NCBI GenBank assembly: GCA_018417955.1
Contig: JACTVC010000003.1
Coordinates: forward strand, 3,038,001 to 3,102,000
Reading direction: 5' to 3'
Length of the DNA: 64,000 nt
Origin: Laccaria trichodermophora
Lineage: Eukaryota > Basidiomycota > Agaricomycetes > Agaricales > Hydnangiaceae
Below are positions 23,901-34,577 of this stretch, in pieces. The stretch's first letter is position 1; each line of letters begins with the position of its first letter. A program made the translations under genes and the position numbers. A model generated the notes under the pieces. The model made no database searches, was not told the DNA's origin, and saw nothing but the letters and a program-made list of their open reading frames with translations.

Positions 23901-24256
23901 GCTGGGAAAAAAGCTGAATATCCTCACCTTCACCATATGGCGTTGGACTATTTAACAATCCCTGGTACATCTCATAAACTGACTTGATGGCATCTTCTAA
24001 CAACTCAACTACTTTAGCTATGTCAGTCGATGTTGAGTGAGTTTTCAGTCAGGGACGGCTGTTGCTTTCCCATGTCTGCAGCCGCCTCTCTGTCCGGTCA
24101 GCTTGTGCATTGATGTGCCTCAGGGGATGGAGTTTGCTGGGCTATGTTAAAGACTCCAATGTGAAGGCAGTTACTGTGTTGGCGGAGGTTCCAGCTGATG
24201 CTGCTGAGGAGGATCTCGCAGCAGATTGGGATGCCATAGGTGATGACGATGATTAG
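20942..24256 (+). pseudogene. hAT transposase (BED zinc finger, RNase H-like core, hATC dimerisation region)
   Basis: Exons at 20942-21064, 21121-21240, 21297-21356 and 21414-21570 encode an acidic N-terminus with an Asp run. From 21614 comes a BED-type finger (HRFQCVAQPCKSH, then NLRKHAKQC). The catalytic fold follows: LNFATDAWTSPNHKA (first Asp) and LLSITGDNASNNDAMI (second Asp), then VHCFLHIMSL. An acidic insertion (DELEDESDDIEDND) and QDVSTCWNSTYDM follow. The C-terminus has DPIQWWAGKKAEYPHLHHM and a final serine-rich VFSQGRLLLSH segment, the hATC region. In-frame TGA stops occur at 22117, 23656 and 24038, each where Arg is plausible in the family. The junction of the fourth exon to 21614 also needs a small indel. 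The enzyme would cut at the TIRs of this element. Confidence 0.88.
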
Positions 24257-24533
24257 TGTAGTTACAGATATCTTCATGTTTAATAGTTCACTTGTATGCC
24301 AAAATGGTATTATTGTTTGACTTATGATTGAGATTAAGACATTCTGAGATTACTACTTGATTAAGATACCTACCTGTGGAGCCAAACCCGTAAGACCCAC
24401 CAAACCCACCAGAACCTGTACCCTTACCTGCAGAAACCTGTACCCATGGTCGAGGGTATGGGTTTCCAGGGGTAGGGGTACAGGTAAGGCCGAAAGTACC
24501 TGGGGGTTACCTGTGACAATGCCTAGGGCTCAT

Positions 24534-24883
24534 GTCGAGATTGAGTTTAGGTAATTTGAACATGCATGCTCTTTGAATGTTTTATTGTATATGATATGTG
24601 TATTATGTTGACTTTTCACCTAAAAAGTGACTATGTACATAGGACAGATGACAAATTTTAACAGAAGTACCTAACACTCAATAATTGGTTCATATCATCC
24701 ATCCCTCAACAATTCATGAAAAAGTCAGCCTGTAAGTATATCAAAACTGTACTGAATAATGAACATTCTTACTTTAAATCCAGTAGTCATTGAAGTCTCC
24801 TATAGGTGGCATCAGATTGGAAGAATTCATATCACCTGTAGATGGTTTGAATAAGCATCTGTGGAGTAAAGAGAATCTGAATC
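24534..24883. other. AT-rich spacer between the hAT element and the NLR gene
   Basis: I see no gene or repeat here. It is 3' flanking sequence of the minus-strand NLR gene. Confidence 0.5.
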
Positions 24884-27800
24884 TTACATACCTTTCTCAG
24901 CATCTTCAACAGACATTTCTAGAATTTTGGCTTCAGTGTCCTTTCCCAGGTGCCTGTAAGTTACTGCAAGGTTCTCCATGGCCCAGATTGTAAATTGGTG
25001 TGATTCTCCAAATATTCTGATTCTTCCATTCAGAACTTGGGTCTCCAGCTGCTCTGCCTCCTGGTATTTTTCCAAATTCTTATATGAATGGGCTAGATAT
25101 TCCTTTGTTCTGAGTGTCAAAGGATGTTCCTCTCCAAGTAATGTGGTTCTTGCATCCAGACATTTTTTCTGCAGCTTTTCTGCTTCTTTGTACTTTCCCA
25201 GGCTACCATATGTTTTAGCAAGATATTCCATTGCATTGGTTGTCTCTGGATGATCTTTCCCAAGAATTCTCATTCTTGCATCCAGAACTTGGGTCTCAAG
25301 CTTCTCTGCCTCTCTGTATTTTCCCATAACTTGGTATGTATGTCCCAGAGCAGACATTGCTGTGATTGTGTAAGGGTGCTCCTCTCCAAGCTGTCTGATC
25401 CTTATGTCTAAACATTGTTTCTGCAGTTTTTCTGCATCTGGGTACTTTCCCAGATCCCTGTATGTCACAGCAAGGTTTCCCATTGCAGTAGTTGTGTCTG
25501 GATGGTCATTTCCCAGAACTCTTATTCTTGCATCCAGAACTTTAGTCTCCAGCTCCTCAGCCTCTTTGTATTTTCCCATATTCTCATATGTATGACCTAA
25601 ACCAGCCATTGCTGTAATTGTATATGGGTGTTCCTCTCCAAGCAATCTCATTCTTGTATCCAGACATTGTTTTTGCAGTTTTTCTGCCTCTGTATACTTT
25701 CCCAGATCCCTGTATGTCACAGCAAGATTTCCCATGGCATGAGTTGTATGTGGGTGGTCTTTTCCAAGAATTTTTATGCTTGCATCCAGAACTTTGGTCT
25801 CCAGCTCCTCTGCCTCTCTGTATCTTCCTAGATTCTCATATGTATGACCCAGGGTAGCCATGGCTGTAATTGTATACAGGTGTTCCTTTCCAAGGAACTT
25901 GATTCTTGTATCCAGACATTGTTTCTGCAGGTTTGCTGCCTCTTCATACTTCCCCATACCCCTGTATGTTATAGCAAGGTTTTCCATTGCAGTGGTTGTA
26001 TCTGGGTGGTCTTTTCCAAGAATTCTTATTCTTGCATCCAAGACCTTTGTTTCCAGCTCCACTGCTTCTCTGTATTTTCCCATATTCTCATATGTATGAC
26101 CCAAATTAGCCATTGCTGTGATGGTATCTGAGTGTTCCCTCCCAAGGAGTTTGATTCTCATGTCCAGACACTGTTTCTGCAGCTCTTTTGCCTCTGCAAA
26201 TCTTCCCATATCCCTATATATTCCAGCCAAGCTCTCTACAGCTGTGATGGTGGTTGGTTGATTTTTGCCTAGTATCTTTCTCCTAGCATCCACAATCTTA
26301 ATTGCTAGAATTTCTGCTTCTTTGGGATAGCCTTGTTCTCTCAAAATCCACACAAACTTTTCAGAGGCATCATCAAAGTAACTTTCAGTCACCTCTTGCT
26401 TCAATGTTCTGCTATGCTGAATGTTGGCCTTGACATGTGTCACTAATCCTCTTCTAAATGAATATGGCTGTTTGTCAAAGTCCTCATGTAGAGAGCAAGC
26501 CAACATAACATATGCCATTGAACAGAATTCTTTCCTTTCCTTTGTAGTCATTCTGTCTCTATACCATGCATGGATCAGTGGGTGCACAGTGTATTCACCA
26601 TCATGTGAGCCCAGTCTGATGAAGGAAAAAGATATCAATAACTGAATCCCCTCCTTGAAGGTAAAATTATTCCAAGAACCAGCATCATTAAGAGAAAGCA
26701 GTCTGTGGTCCAGCTTAGCACTTGCCAGTGGTAGGGTAGACTTTCCTGGTAGAAAGCCAAGCCATCTCTTTTTTCCCTTCTTTGTTGGTCCTTTTTGCAT
26801 AGCTGCATTAAAGAAAATATTTTCACTAATACCACCATGGTGGAAAAATGAAAATATTGCCAGGATGAGAATTGCATTCTTAGCTGCTCTAGCCTTATCA
26901 AGATCACCAGACTGAGTCCTCTGTTGTATTTCCTTGTATAACAATTCCCAAGAACCATAGACAGTTCGATTATATTTAGATGCCCCTTTGAACTCTGGAT
27001 GGGATAACAATATCTTTCGCTGCTCAGAATATATCCCTAGATAGTCTTTGATACTGATGGCCCCTGAACAGATAATGGCACCAGCCTGATCAATGGCCAG
27101 AGGAAGACAGAAGAACTCTTTCACAATTTTAGAAGCTTCTTTTACAAGATCAGAGGACATATCTAAGCAACTTGCTTTCAAAAGCAGTATAATGGCATCA
27201 CTTTCCGCCATCTCTTTCACTTCAAGACAGTTTGTTGGTGAGGTCAGACATTGCATAGCAGAGTTGCGACTAGTTATCAAGATATTTCCACCAAGCCCAG
27301 GTGGAAAATATTGCTCCAGCTCCTCTGGAGTCAAGACATCAGCATTGTCAAAAACCACGACATAATTTTCTCTGAGAGAGCCAATCCACAAGAGAGCAGA
27401 CTCAGGCGAGCCATCTAAACCACTAGACTGAGCTTCAGGAAGATGACAGATACCCTTTAGTCCCTGAGTGATGGTTGAAGTAGAGGACGCGTCAATCCAG
27501 AAAACATGGGAAAAGCTTGAAATTTAAATTTTAGCAACGAGGATCAATAAACGAACGTCGACGCCCTCACTAATCAAACATCTCTTCGATGAACCGTAAG
27601 CAGATTTGAGTCTTTCCAATACCGCCCATCCCATGCAGGAGAAAGTACTTTCTGGTCCGAGGTTGATCATTAGCGCCGATAAAATGATCCTTGAGTTTCG
27701 CAATGACTTCGGTACGGCCTGTGAATCGCGTGCTCGAGTTCGGCTTTAGAGGGATCACTACATCGGACGTCGCTCTGTTGCTATAATTGTAATTTACCTG

Positions 27801-27932
27801 CAGAAGATCACGACGTCGATCAGCTTCGAAAGCAGGTACCACGAGGCTTTCACACACCGTAGTAGTCGCATTGAGCGTGCTGCCGCTCACTACAACGTTC
27901 TCAGATCCCTGCAAGATGTTTGTTCTGTTCAT
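24884..27932 (-). CDS. NLR-like protein: P-loop NTPase with C-terminal TPR array
   Basis: Two exons, 27932-27571 and 27515-24884, join in frame (2,994 nt, 997 residues) across a 55-nt intron. The start MNRTNILQGSENVVVSG was chosen over an upstream ATG (28007) because it begins the conserved fungal NLR-type N-terminus. The P-loop HGMGGIGKTQICLRF is at about residues 105-120, followed by SHVFWIDASS and a Walker B-like VVVFDNADVL. LITSRNS and LPLAIDQAGA are typical NB-ARC positions. After a winged-helix-like region come ten full 42-residue TPRs and a partial one, of the kinesin-light-chain type, ending at the C-terminus. Such proteins are thought to act as cytosolic sensors in fungal self/non-self or immune-like responses. 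The ligand is unknown. No effector domain is obvious in the short N-terminus. Confidence 0.88.
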
Positions 27933-28297
27933 GTTGTAGCGCGAGATATGGGAGGAATGTGGGTGGGGAAAGGAAAGAGAAAACAATGTTGCGCTCGGAG
28001 ACCCCAAGGCAATATTACGTTTTCATGACTAACAGTTTGACATGTTTCGTGACTTGCCGAGCGCGCGTTGTAGTCACCTGTCAAGAGCTTATCACAAATG
28101 TCAGCCCGGGTTTGAGTCCTCAGCCTCGCTGCACCGCCGCCCGCAAGTGAGCATTTGTAAGTCACCTACAGTCAAACGACGCTTTCGAACATTGAAGCAC
28201 ACCCCTCGATTCGGTCCTTCTAAAAATACAACAATGATCTTACTTTCCTTTCACCCTCGCATCCACAGGATTCCCGTCGAACACCCTCTCGTCCAAC
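27933..28297 (-). other. Spacer between ATG7 3' end and NLR start (NLR promoter region)
   Basis: Both flanking genes run on the minus strand, so this interval must hold the ATG7 3' UTR and the NLR promoter. I see no clear TATA box or other gene. Confidence 0.45.
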
Positions 28298-30988
28298 TTA
28301 AAAGTCATCCTCGCCCTCTCCCTCTTCTTCCCAATCAACGCTCTCCAGCGCGGCCTCGCCCTCCTCGAACAGCTTATCCAGCCCCGATAGCCTTTCTAGA
28401 TATTTCTGGTCGTTGAATGCCTTGAGGAGCATGTCGAAGCCTTCTTTCTCATACGCTTGGATCACCTATCAAAAGATGACATAAGTTATGTGCATCAAGA
28501 TGGAAAGAAAGCAAGGCAAGGATGGGGGAGAGGAAGAGAAAGACATACCGTTTCGCTACATCCAGTACACTTATCATACGCAGCCCCCTTGAGCAGTAAA
28601 TTGCGGAACTGGGCTAGGAATCCGCGGAGTTGGTGTGGTACGAGACCAAGAACGCTCCCGCCGTGTTCGGTGTAGGATTGAGAGCTGGGGAGGTCTTGGT
28701 AATTTGGAGGTGGAGCGGGCGCGTGTATTCTGAGATCAGGGTGAAAAGAAGATGGTGTTGGATAATGAAAAAGAAGGGTTGAGAAAGGGGTGACGTACCC
28801 TTGAGGATGCTGCAAGACGGACGCGAGTAGCTCGACGGCTGTGGCTGCTGCGATGGGTGCGAGGCCTGGCCGGGTGACGGTACACATTTGGTCGAGGGTC
28901 TGATCCGTCAGGGACTATAAGGTGTGTTAGCTATGAAGTGGTATAGACGACTTCAAGAGTGTACGTACGTCAGAGGGAGCGACGATGTCATTGCAATAAT
29001 AACATCCCAAACGGTCTGGCTGTGCATCTTTAGGCGTGGAGGATGCGCGGGCGCCGTGCCGCATGACGAGGAAGGTGTCGAATCCCAGTGCAGCGTTGAG
29101 AACGATCTGGCGTTGGCGGAGTCTGTGATTAAGTACGGATGTGTGCATTCAAATGAACTGACCTTGCCCTTGGCGGCTCCAAGGACTGTGGGCAGCCATC
29201 GACTTTCTCTAGAGTCCATGAGCAGGAATACGGCGTCGTGTTCGTCGAAGAGTTGTTCGAGCTTCTGGACAGCGGCTTTGGCTTCTGCAAGGGATGCGGC
29301 GGTGGGTGGGATAGGATGGCCTGGCATCGGTATGGAGAGAGTGTGTCCTGTTGCATCCTAAATACAATGAGATGACTTTCGAGGAGGATTAGGAAATGAC
29401 GGACAATTCCGGGGAATATCTTCTTTAATCTCGCAGCTGCACATTCGGCTTTAGGTTTGCCTCCGTCCAAACAGTCCTCAAACTCATAGAGTGGTTGTCG
29501 GACGGGGTTGGAGAACGAGACGCGGGAGGAGTCGACAAAGGTGATTTTGCGGATGCCCCAGCCCTGTTAGTGTTGGAGAACATAAGTGGAGGTCGTATGT
29601 TTTGGGAAAGGGAAATCCAACCATTAAAGCTCGGCCGACGTAGCATCCGAGTGTGCCAGCACCTAGAAGAAGGCATTTCGTTGCCGATATCTTCTCGAGG
29701 TCAAGGCTGGGTAAGATTCTCCATCGCATGAGCTTGAGGTTCAGGTCGACGGCTTGAGCAGCCAATCTGAGGTGGGTGTGTCATAACATTGTTGTAGGAA
29801 GAAGCCAAATGAAAAAAAAAACCTAGTAGGATCCATCATAGGTGCGAGATCCGCAACGCGAGGTCCAAGCTTCCCTTGTGTGTTTTTCTCCCATCCGACG
29901 GCAGTTGGTCGACCTTCGACGGGGTCTCCTGCGATTTGCACGACTCCAAAGCGGCTCTTCCATTCGGAGGATGGGAGTTCGGAATCGCGCCAGCAGAGAA
30001 TGCGAATGGAGGAGGTCTTGGTCGGGTAGAGAGCACGGAGGTATGCGAGGAGGTTGCGGAGTGGCCAGCCGGGATTCTGAGGGTTGGCGGAGGGGTCGAT
30101 GAAGGCGACGGTGTGCTGTGGGGTGATCGCGAGTGAGGAAGGAGGTCTGTGAAGGAATTGGAACATACTGAGGTTGACGAGGATGTGAAGAAAGATTCAT
30201 AGGACTCTACAGGCGCGATTGATGTTGTACCTGCTTCTTCGCGAACGAGAAAGAAGGGAGATGGAGCGGTTTGAGCTCGAATGTCTCCGTGTATTTCTGC
30301 CAACTGAAGGAACAGATCAACTGGGATTCAGTAGAGTTAATGATGTGGGGCGGACCTGTTCAGGTTTGAACTCCTCTGTTGCGCTCTTCCAGCCCTCCTC
30401 CGCGATCTCCCATGCCGGCTTTGATACGAAGGCCGGAAAGGCAAACCAATAGTAATATTTGTATTTTTTCAAATCAGCAAAGGTGATGAGAAGAAATCGA
30501 TTGAGCAGAGACGAATCGCGAGTTGATAGGATGTGATCCCATATCTAAGTGAGAGTTGAGCGAGGATCAGGATGAAAGATGAAGGTAGACTACATGCTGA
30601 GCCTCTTGGTTAAACAAAGCGGTCTTATCTGCAGTCTTGAACTCTTCGATCGTGTTGAAGTTCTTGAACGTTCCTGTTGCGAGGACTGATCCAGAAGGCG
30701 GTCTGGGAAAAGCTAGTCAAGATTTGTTCATATAGAGCGTATCTGGTGCGTCAAGGGCGCTCACTTGTGGTTATCTTCAAATGATTCCGACCCAACTGTC
30801 AGATTACATCCCAAAGCGACTTCTTGGCCCGTTTCTCGGTCTTTGACTGTTCTGCCGACAGAGTACGATGCTGATATGGGGATATGGTGATCTGATAATT
30901 TGAGGACGTCTATCTTGAGGTCTGTAAGTTTGTGCCAGAATGATGGCTGCACAAGAGAGGAAAATGGCGCAAATTGGACGATGGGCAT
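28298..30988 (-). CDS. ATG7: ATG7, E1-like activating enzyme of autophagy
   Basis: About eleven exons with ~50-nt introns. The start is the ATG at 30988 ([14 protein letters not shown]). Exon 1 ends at 30775. The N-terminal domain has [18 protein letters not shown], then [13 protein letters not shown] and [13 protein letters not shown], all ATG7 hallmarks. The adenylation domain has the nucleotide loop [15 protein letters not shown], then [22 protein letters not shown] and [17 protein letters not shown]. The catalytic cysteine is in [15 protein letters not shown]. The C-terminus is acidic and ends in GEDDF. ATG7 activates ATG8 and ATG12 through a thioester and hands them to ATG3 and ATG10 in the cytosol. 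All key residues seen are intact, and length is near the usual 650-700 residues. It is divergent from ZUO1 with 106 bp between the starts. Confidence 0.95.
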
Positions 30989-31094
30989 CGCGTCGGTCGT
31001 TGAGGAGCGGTTGCTGACCAAACACGGTTGTCACGTTGTGTTACGCTACTAGGTGTGACACCACAGAAAAAACGTTTATCGACAAACTTTCAAA
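30989..31094. promoter_or_regulatory. Bidirectional promoter of ATG7 and ZUO1
   Basis: Only 106 bp separate the two divergent start codons, so 5' UTRs and promoter must share this interval. The sequence includes GTTGTCACGTTGTG. No TATA box is evident. Confidence 0.6.
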
Positions 31095-32718
31095 ATGACC
31101 GTTCTTCAAATCGTCGCCCCGCCTCTGCCAGCGTCGTACAAAACACCGAGCGCACCCTCGGGCTCGCGTATTGCTCGTGAGCTGTTTTCCGGCTTACAGT
31201 GACCTCGACTGATGAATACAACCCTTTGTGCAGCCCCCCATCCCTCAGGACACCGCACACTCCTCCCCGTCGGTCCTGCATATCTGACTCATTTGCGTTT
31301 AACTCTTCACCATGCTCACTCGTTTTCTGCTTTGGACAAACATCTCGAGGCTGAGCGCGACCGTCTGTTTGCGCTCAATGGCGATGCTTCCGCCGCTGAA
31401 GATGATCTTGGTGTTGGGGATGAGGAAGAGTCTCCGGAGTTGTTGAGTTTGGATCCAAAAGAGTGGAAGGTATTTCTTTTTCTTTTATGATGAAATGATT
31501 TATGCTCAATATTTTTCAGAAACAAGACCATTATGCTGTCCTTGGTCTTTCTCACCTGCGATACAAAGCGTCACCTGCACAAATCAAAATTGCTCGTAAG
31601 CTTCTTTCTTTTGATCGTATAATTAACACTCTCCGACTGCTTGGTAGATCGTAAGAAGGTACTGAAGCACCACCCGGACAAAAAAGCCTCAGGGCCTAAC
31701 GCCGCACCCACCACCACTTCGTCCCTCTTTCTCAACGGGGTGAACCAAAACACAAACGACGATGCGTTCTTCAAGTGCATCCAAAAGGCACACGAGGTCC
31801 TCACCAACTCTGAGAAACGCCGCCAGTTTGACTCGGTCGATCCGGTGTTCATGGACCTTGAAGAAGAAATGCCCACTGCGGCTGAGTTCAAGGTGAGTTT
31901 GGGTGTACATGAGATCAATTTATTGGCGACTGATGGTGACTGGTGGGCTTAGAATAACAAGGACCTGGACTTCTTCAAGACGTTTACGCACGTGTTTGAA
32001 CTCTACGCTCGGTTCTCGAAAACTCAACCCGTGCCTGGCCTCGGACACGTCGATTCGACCAAGGAGGAGGTTGAAGGGTTCTATGACTTTTGGTACAACT
32101 TCGATAGCTGGAGAAGCTTCGAGTGGATGGACAAGGAGGTCAACGAAGGTAGTGATAGGTATGTTGGTTGCCTATGCCCGTCAGAGCTTAGAATCGCTGC
32201 TAATGCTGCTACCTCCCTTTCAGTCGCGATGATAAACGATATACCGAGAAGAAAAACAAATCCGAACGTGCACGGAGAAAAAAGGAAGATACCACTAGAC
32301 TCAGGTCGTTGGTCGATCTTTGCCTAAGGTTAGATTTTGAAGTCATGTCTGGTACTCGTTCTCAGACTCACTGTTGTCCCTCTATTACGACAGCGTCGAC
32401 CCACGTATCAAGCGCATCAAACAACAAGAAAAGGAGGCTCGCGATGCAAAGAAACGTGGGACTGCGCCTGGTGGTGCCCCTGCGAAGAAGACGAAGAAGG
32501 AGGAAGAGGAGGAGAAGAAAAAGAAGGAGGAGGAGGCGAAGCAGAAGGAGGAAGAGGAGAAGGTTTGTGTTTCTTGTTTTTTTTCTTGGCTGGCGATTGG
32601 TTTCTGACAAATTTGCGTATAGCTTGCCCGTGCGGAGGCGAAGAAGCAGAAAGCTGCTGCTGCGAATGCGGCAAAGAAGGCTAGGAGGCAGCAGAGGGCT
32701 ACTGAGGACGCTGAGTAG
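31095..32718 (+). CDS. ZUO1: Zuotin-like J-protein of the ribosome-associated complex
   Basis: Seven or so exons. The start MTVLQIVAPPLPASYK leads to the zuotin N-terminal region (HPSGHRTLLPVGP). The J domain follows, beginning KKQDHYAVLGLSHLRYKA, with the HPD tripeptide in VLKHHPDKKAS. Next comes the zuotin homology domain: NNKDLDFFKTFTHVFELYARFS, then FYDFWYNFDSWRSFEWMDKE. A highly charged Lys/Glu helix completes the protein, which stops in RRQQRATEDAE. ZUO1 pairs with the Hsp70 SSZ1 at the ribosome exit tunnel and stimulates the Hsp70 SSB through the HPD. Yeast zuotin carries a C-terminal four-helix bundle after the charged region. None is visible here before the stop at 32716, so the protein is either truncated or a further exon was missed. 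Confidence 0.9.
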
Positions 32719-34577
32719 AATTGTGTTACTACTTTTCTGTAGCTAGCTGGAGTTTACTTTTTGATTCGTTGTGGATGGAAAATTGATTCACACACGGTTT
32801 CATCACATATCATTGTCCTCCACCACCACCACTGACGGCGCGATACGAAACCGCCTCCACTGAGCATTGAGCTGCTAAGTTGCAACTCATATCGAGCTTA
32901 CCATGAATTCGAATGCTCCAGTATCTTCCCAAAGCACAAGCTGTCCAACCCACTCCGCCATCTGCTTCGTCAACACTCGTAACGCAGAGGCATGATGCAT
33001 GATGCATCAGCATTCTGGATCACTCGGGAGATCCCAACCATCACTGCACAGCGCTGGGTCATGCCCTGCCCCTCTCAGTCGAGCTCGCTATTGCGTGTGG
33101 CCACGACAGGATTCTAAACCCAACTTACCTCTCTTTAAAGCATTCACTATTCCGGCTCAAAACCGCCAGACTGGCTGCTTGACGTCAATTGGAAGTCTAA
33201 GGAAATCATCAACCGAGATAACTCACTCTCTTTGACTCCCCACATACTTACCCTCGAATCTTGGATATGGGCGTTCCAGCAACCCCCAGCACACCGTCTT
33301 GTCCCAGGGCCAGCCCGTCTGCTTCAAACTGCTTCTCTTCTACGCAAAGGTGTTTCGATCGTATGGGCCGCCCTTTAGCCACCTGGATGCTGCGATCAGT
33401 AGGCACACAGGGTGCCAGGAGTTGAAGAGGCTGAGGGCGGTGAAGCATGCGTTGTACGCCATAGGTTATAGGGAGGAAATGGTTGGGTGGACGACGAAAC
33501 GATTGGCCTCAGAAGATGTTGGGGTTCTTGATAGGTCGCTGTCTAGGACTGTGGCGACGTTGGCAACAAACACCGCAAGTGACGGATACGAGGTCGACAG
33601 TCCCCAGCAACACGTCTATACGGCCAGGTCACCAGCGTTTTTTCTCAACGAAGGGCACTCTGTGCGTCCGTGTCGAGTCTGTATCCTATATCCAAATATT
33701 GTGCGTCTCATATCCGTGTTTTTGTGAACCTCAAGATACTTACCGATCAAATGTAGGAGTCGTTGATAACGTTTGTTATCTTAGACGACTCAAAACTCCA
33801 ACACCTGCCTAGGTTGTCCTGCAAAGAGGTGACTCACCTACCCCCTCAATTCAAATTGTCAACCTCGCCGGAAGCGCTTGCCCCGTCGCCACTCTCGCTT
33901 TGTTTTGGACCGTCGATTCGCAGCTCCATCAGTTCCGACCTCAAGGAGGTCTTGGAGGCAGATGCTGCAGTGAATTGCCTGGAGGCTACTAGAGGCTCAG
34001 GGCCTTGTGGCGGATTTGTTGGCGATCATCGAACGCCGGCCCAATGGGTGTGATTGGCTGAGGTCTTTTGAGTTGTGACGTCGCGGCTGCCTGGAAGTAC
34101 TGGGAGGCTGCGAATTACCAACTCAGAGCGGGAGCGAGGCTGTCTTTCTTCGATGGAATATCGTTGTCATTCTCGCTGATGACGAAGGCGCTGTTTAGAA
34201 GATCGAGGGAGTTTTCCAGATGGTTTGGTTGGATACAGAAGGTCAGTCTTTTTGTGCTGCATGTCATAACTTCGATCCTAAACCCAAGCAGGTGTCAAGC
34301 ACTTCCTCCACCTTCAAATATGTTAAAGTTGCTATTGTTCACGTTTATTCACTATTTGCAGGCTTATCAATGTTATCCTTTGTGTGCGAAGTTTGAATGT
34401 TCTCCGATGACAGCCACACATGGAAAGTTACGAACTTTTGCGTTGATAGAAACCGCTGAATCTCTAGTAACTGGCCTTTGCACCGTTGGTTGACCTTGTT
34501 GCTAGAGAACATAATCTAGTTTTTACACGTGATCGCGTTCAGCTTGACCCGCACTTTCAACAAGGTCACTCGTCGAG
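32719..34577. other. 1.86-kb stretch without a convincing gene
   Basis: Open frames occur (longest 33299-33727, 142 codons), but their translations show no recognisable domain and no supporting splice structure. The composition is not AT-rich. It could hold a lineage-specific or decayed gene, or the missing C-terminal exon of ZUO1 near its left edge. Confidence 0.4.

Larger units (their letters stand above)
15868..24525. mobile_element. Complete 8.66-kb hAT transposon with an Spt5-like companion gene
   Basis: The left end TAGTGATTGTCACAGGT and the right end (inverse TAGGCATTGTCACAGGT) form the TIRs. A perfect 8-bp target duplication GGGCTCAT is found at 15860-15867 and 24526-24533. Subterminal ACCTGTACCC/GGGTACGGG motifs crowd both ends. 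Inside, on the plus strand, is a hAT transposase gene (20942-24256), and on the minus strand an Spt5-like gene (16270-19627). Between them is a foldback repeat (about 20060-20610). Both genes carry nonsense mutations, so this copy is probably inactive, but its boundaries are intact. Confidence 0.9.

Noticed and set aside
24978..27365. Many plus-strand open frames across the NLR gene
   Set aside because: They are periodic antisense shadows of the TPR repeats with no start or splice logic of their own.
29842..30136. Plus-strand frames inside ATG7
   Set aside because: They are antisense to confirmed ATG7 exons and show no protein similarity.
32368..32690. Lys/Arg/Glu-rich frames in three phases near 32.4-32.7 kb
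   Set aside because: All are alternative readings of the GAG/AAG-rich charged helix of ZUO1; only one frame joins the other exons.
33299..33727. 142-codon open frame as a gene
   Set aside because: No domain, no intron signals that extend it, and composition like neighbouring non-coding DNA.
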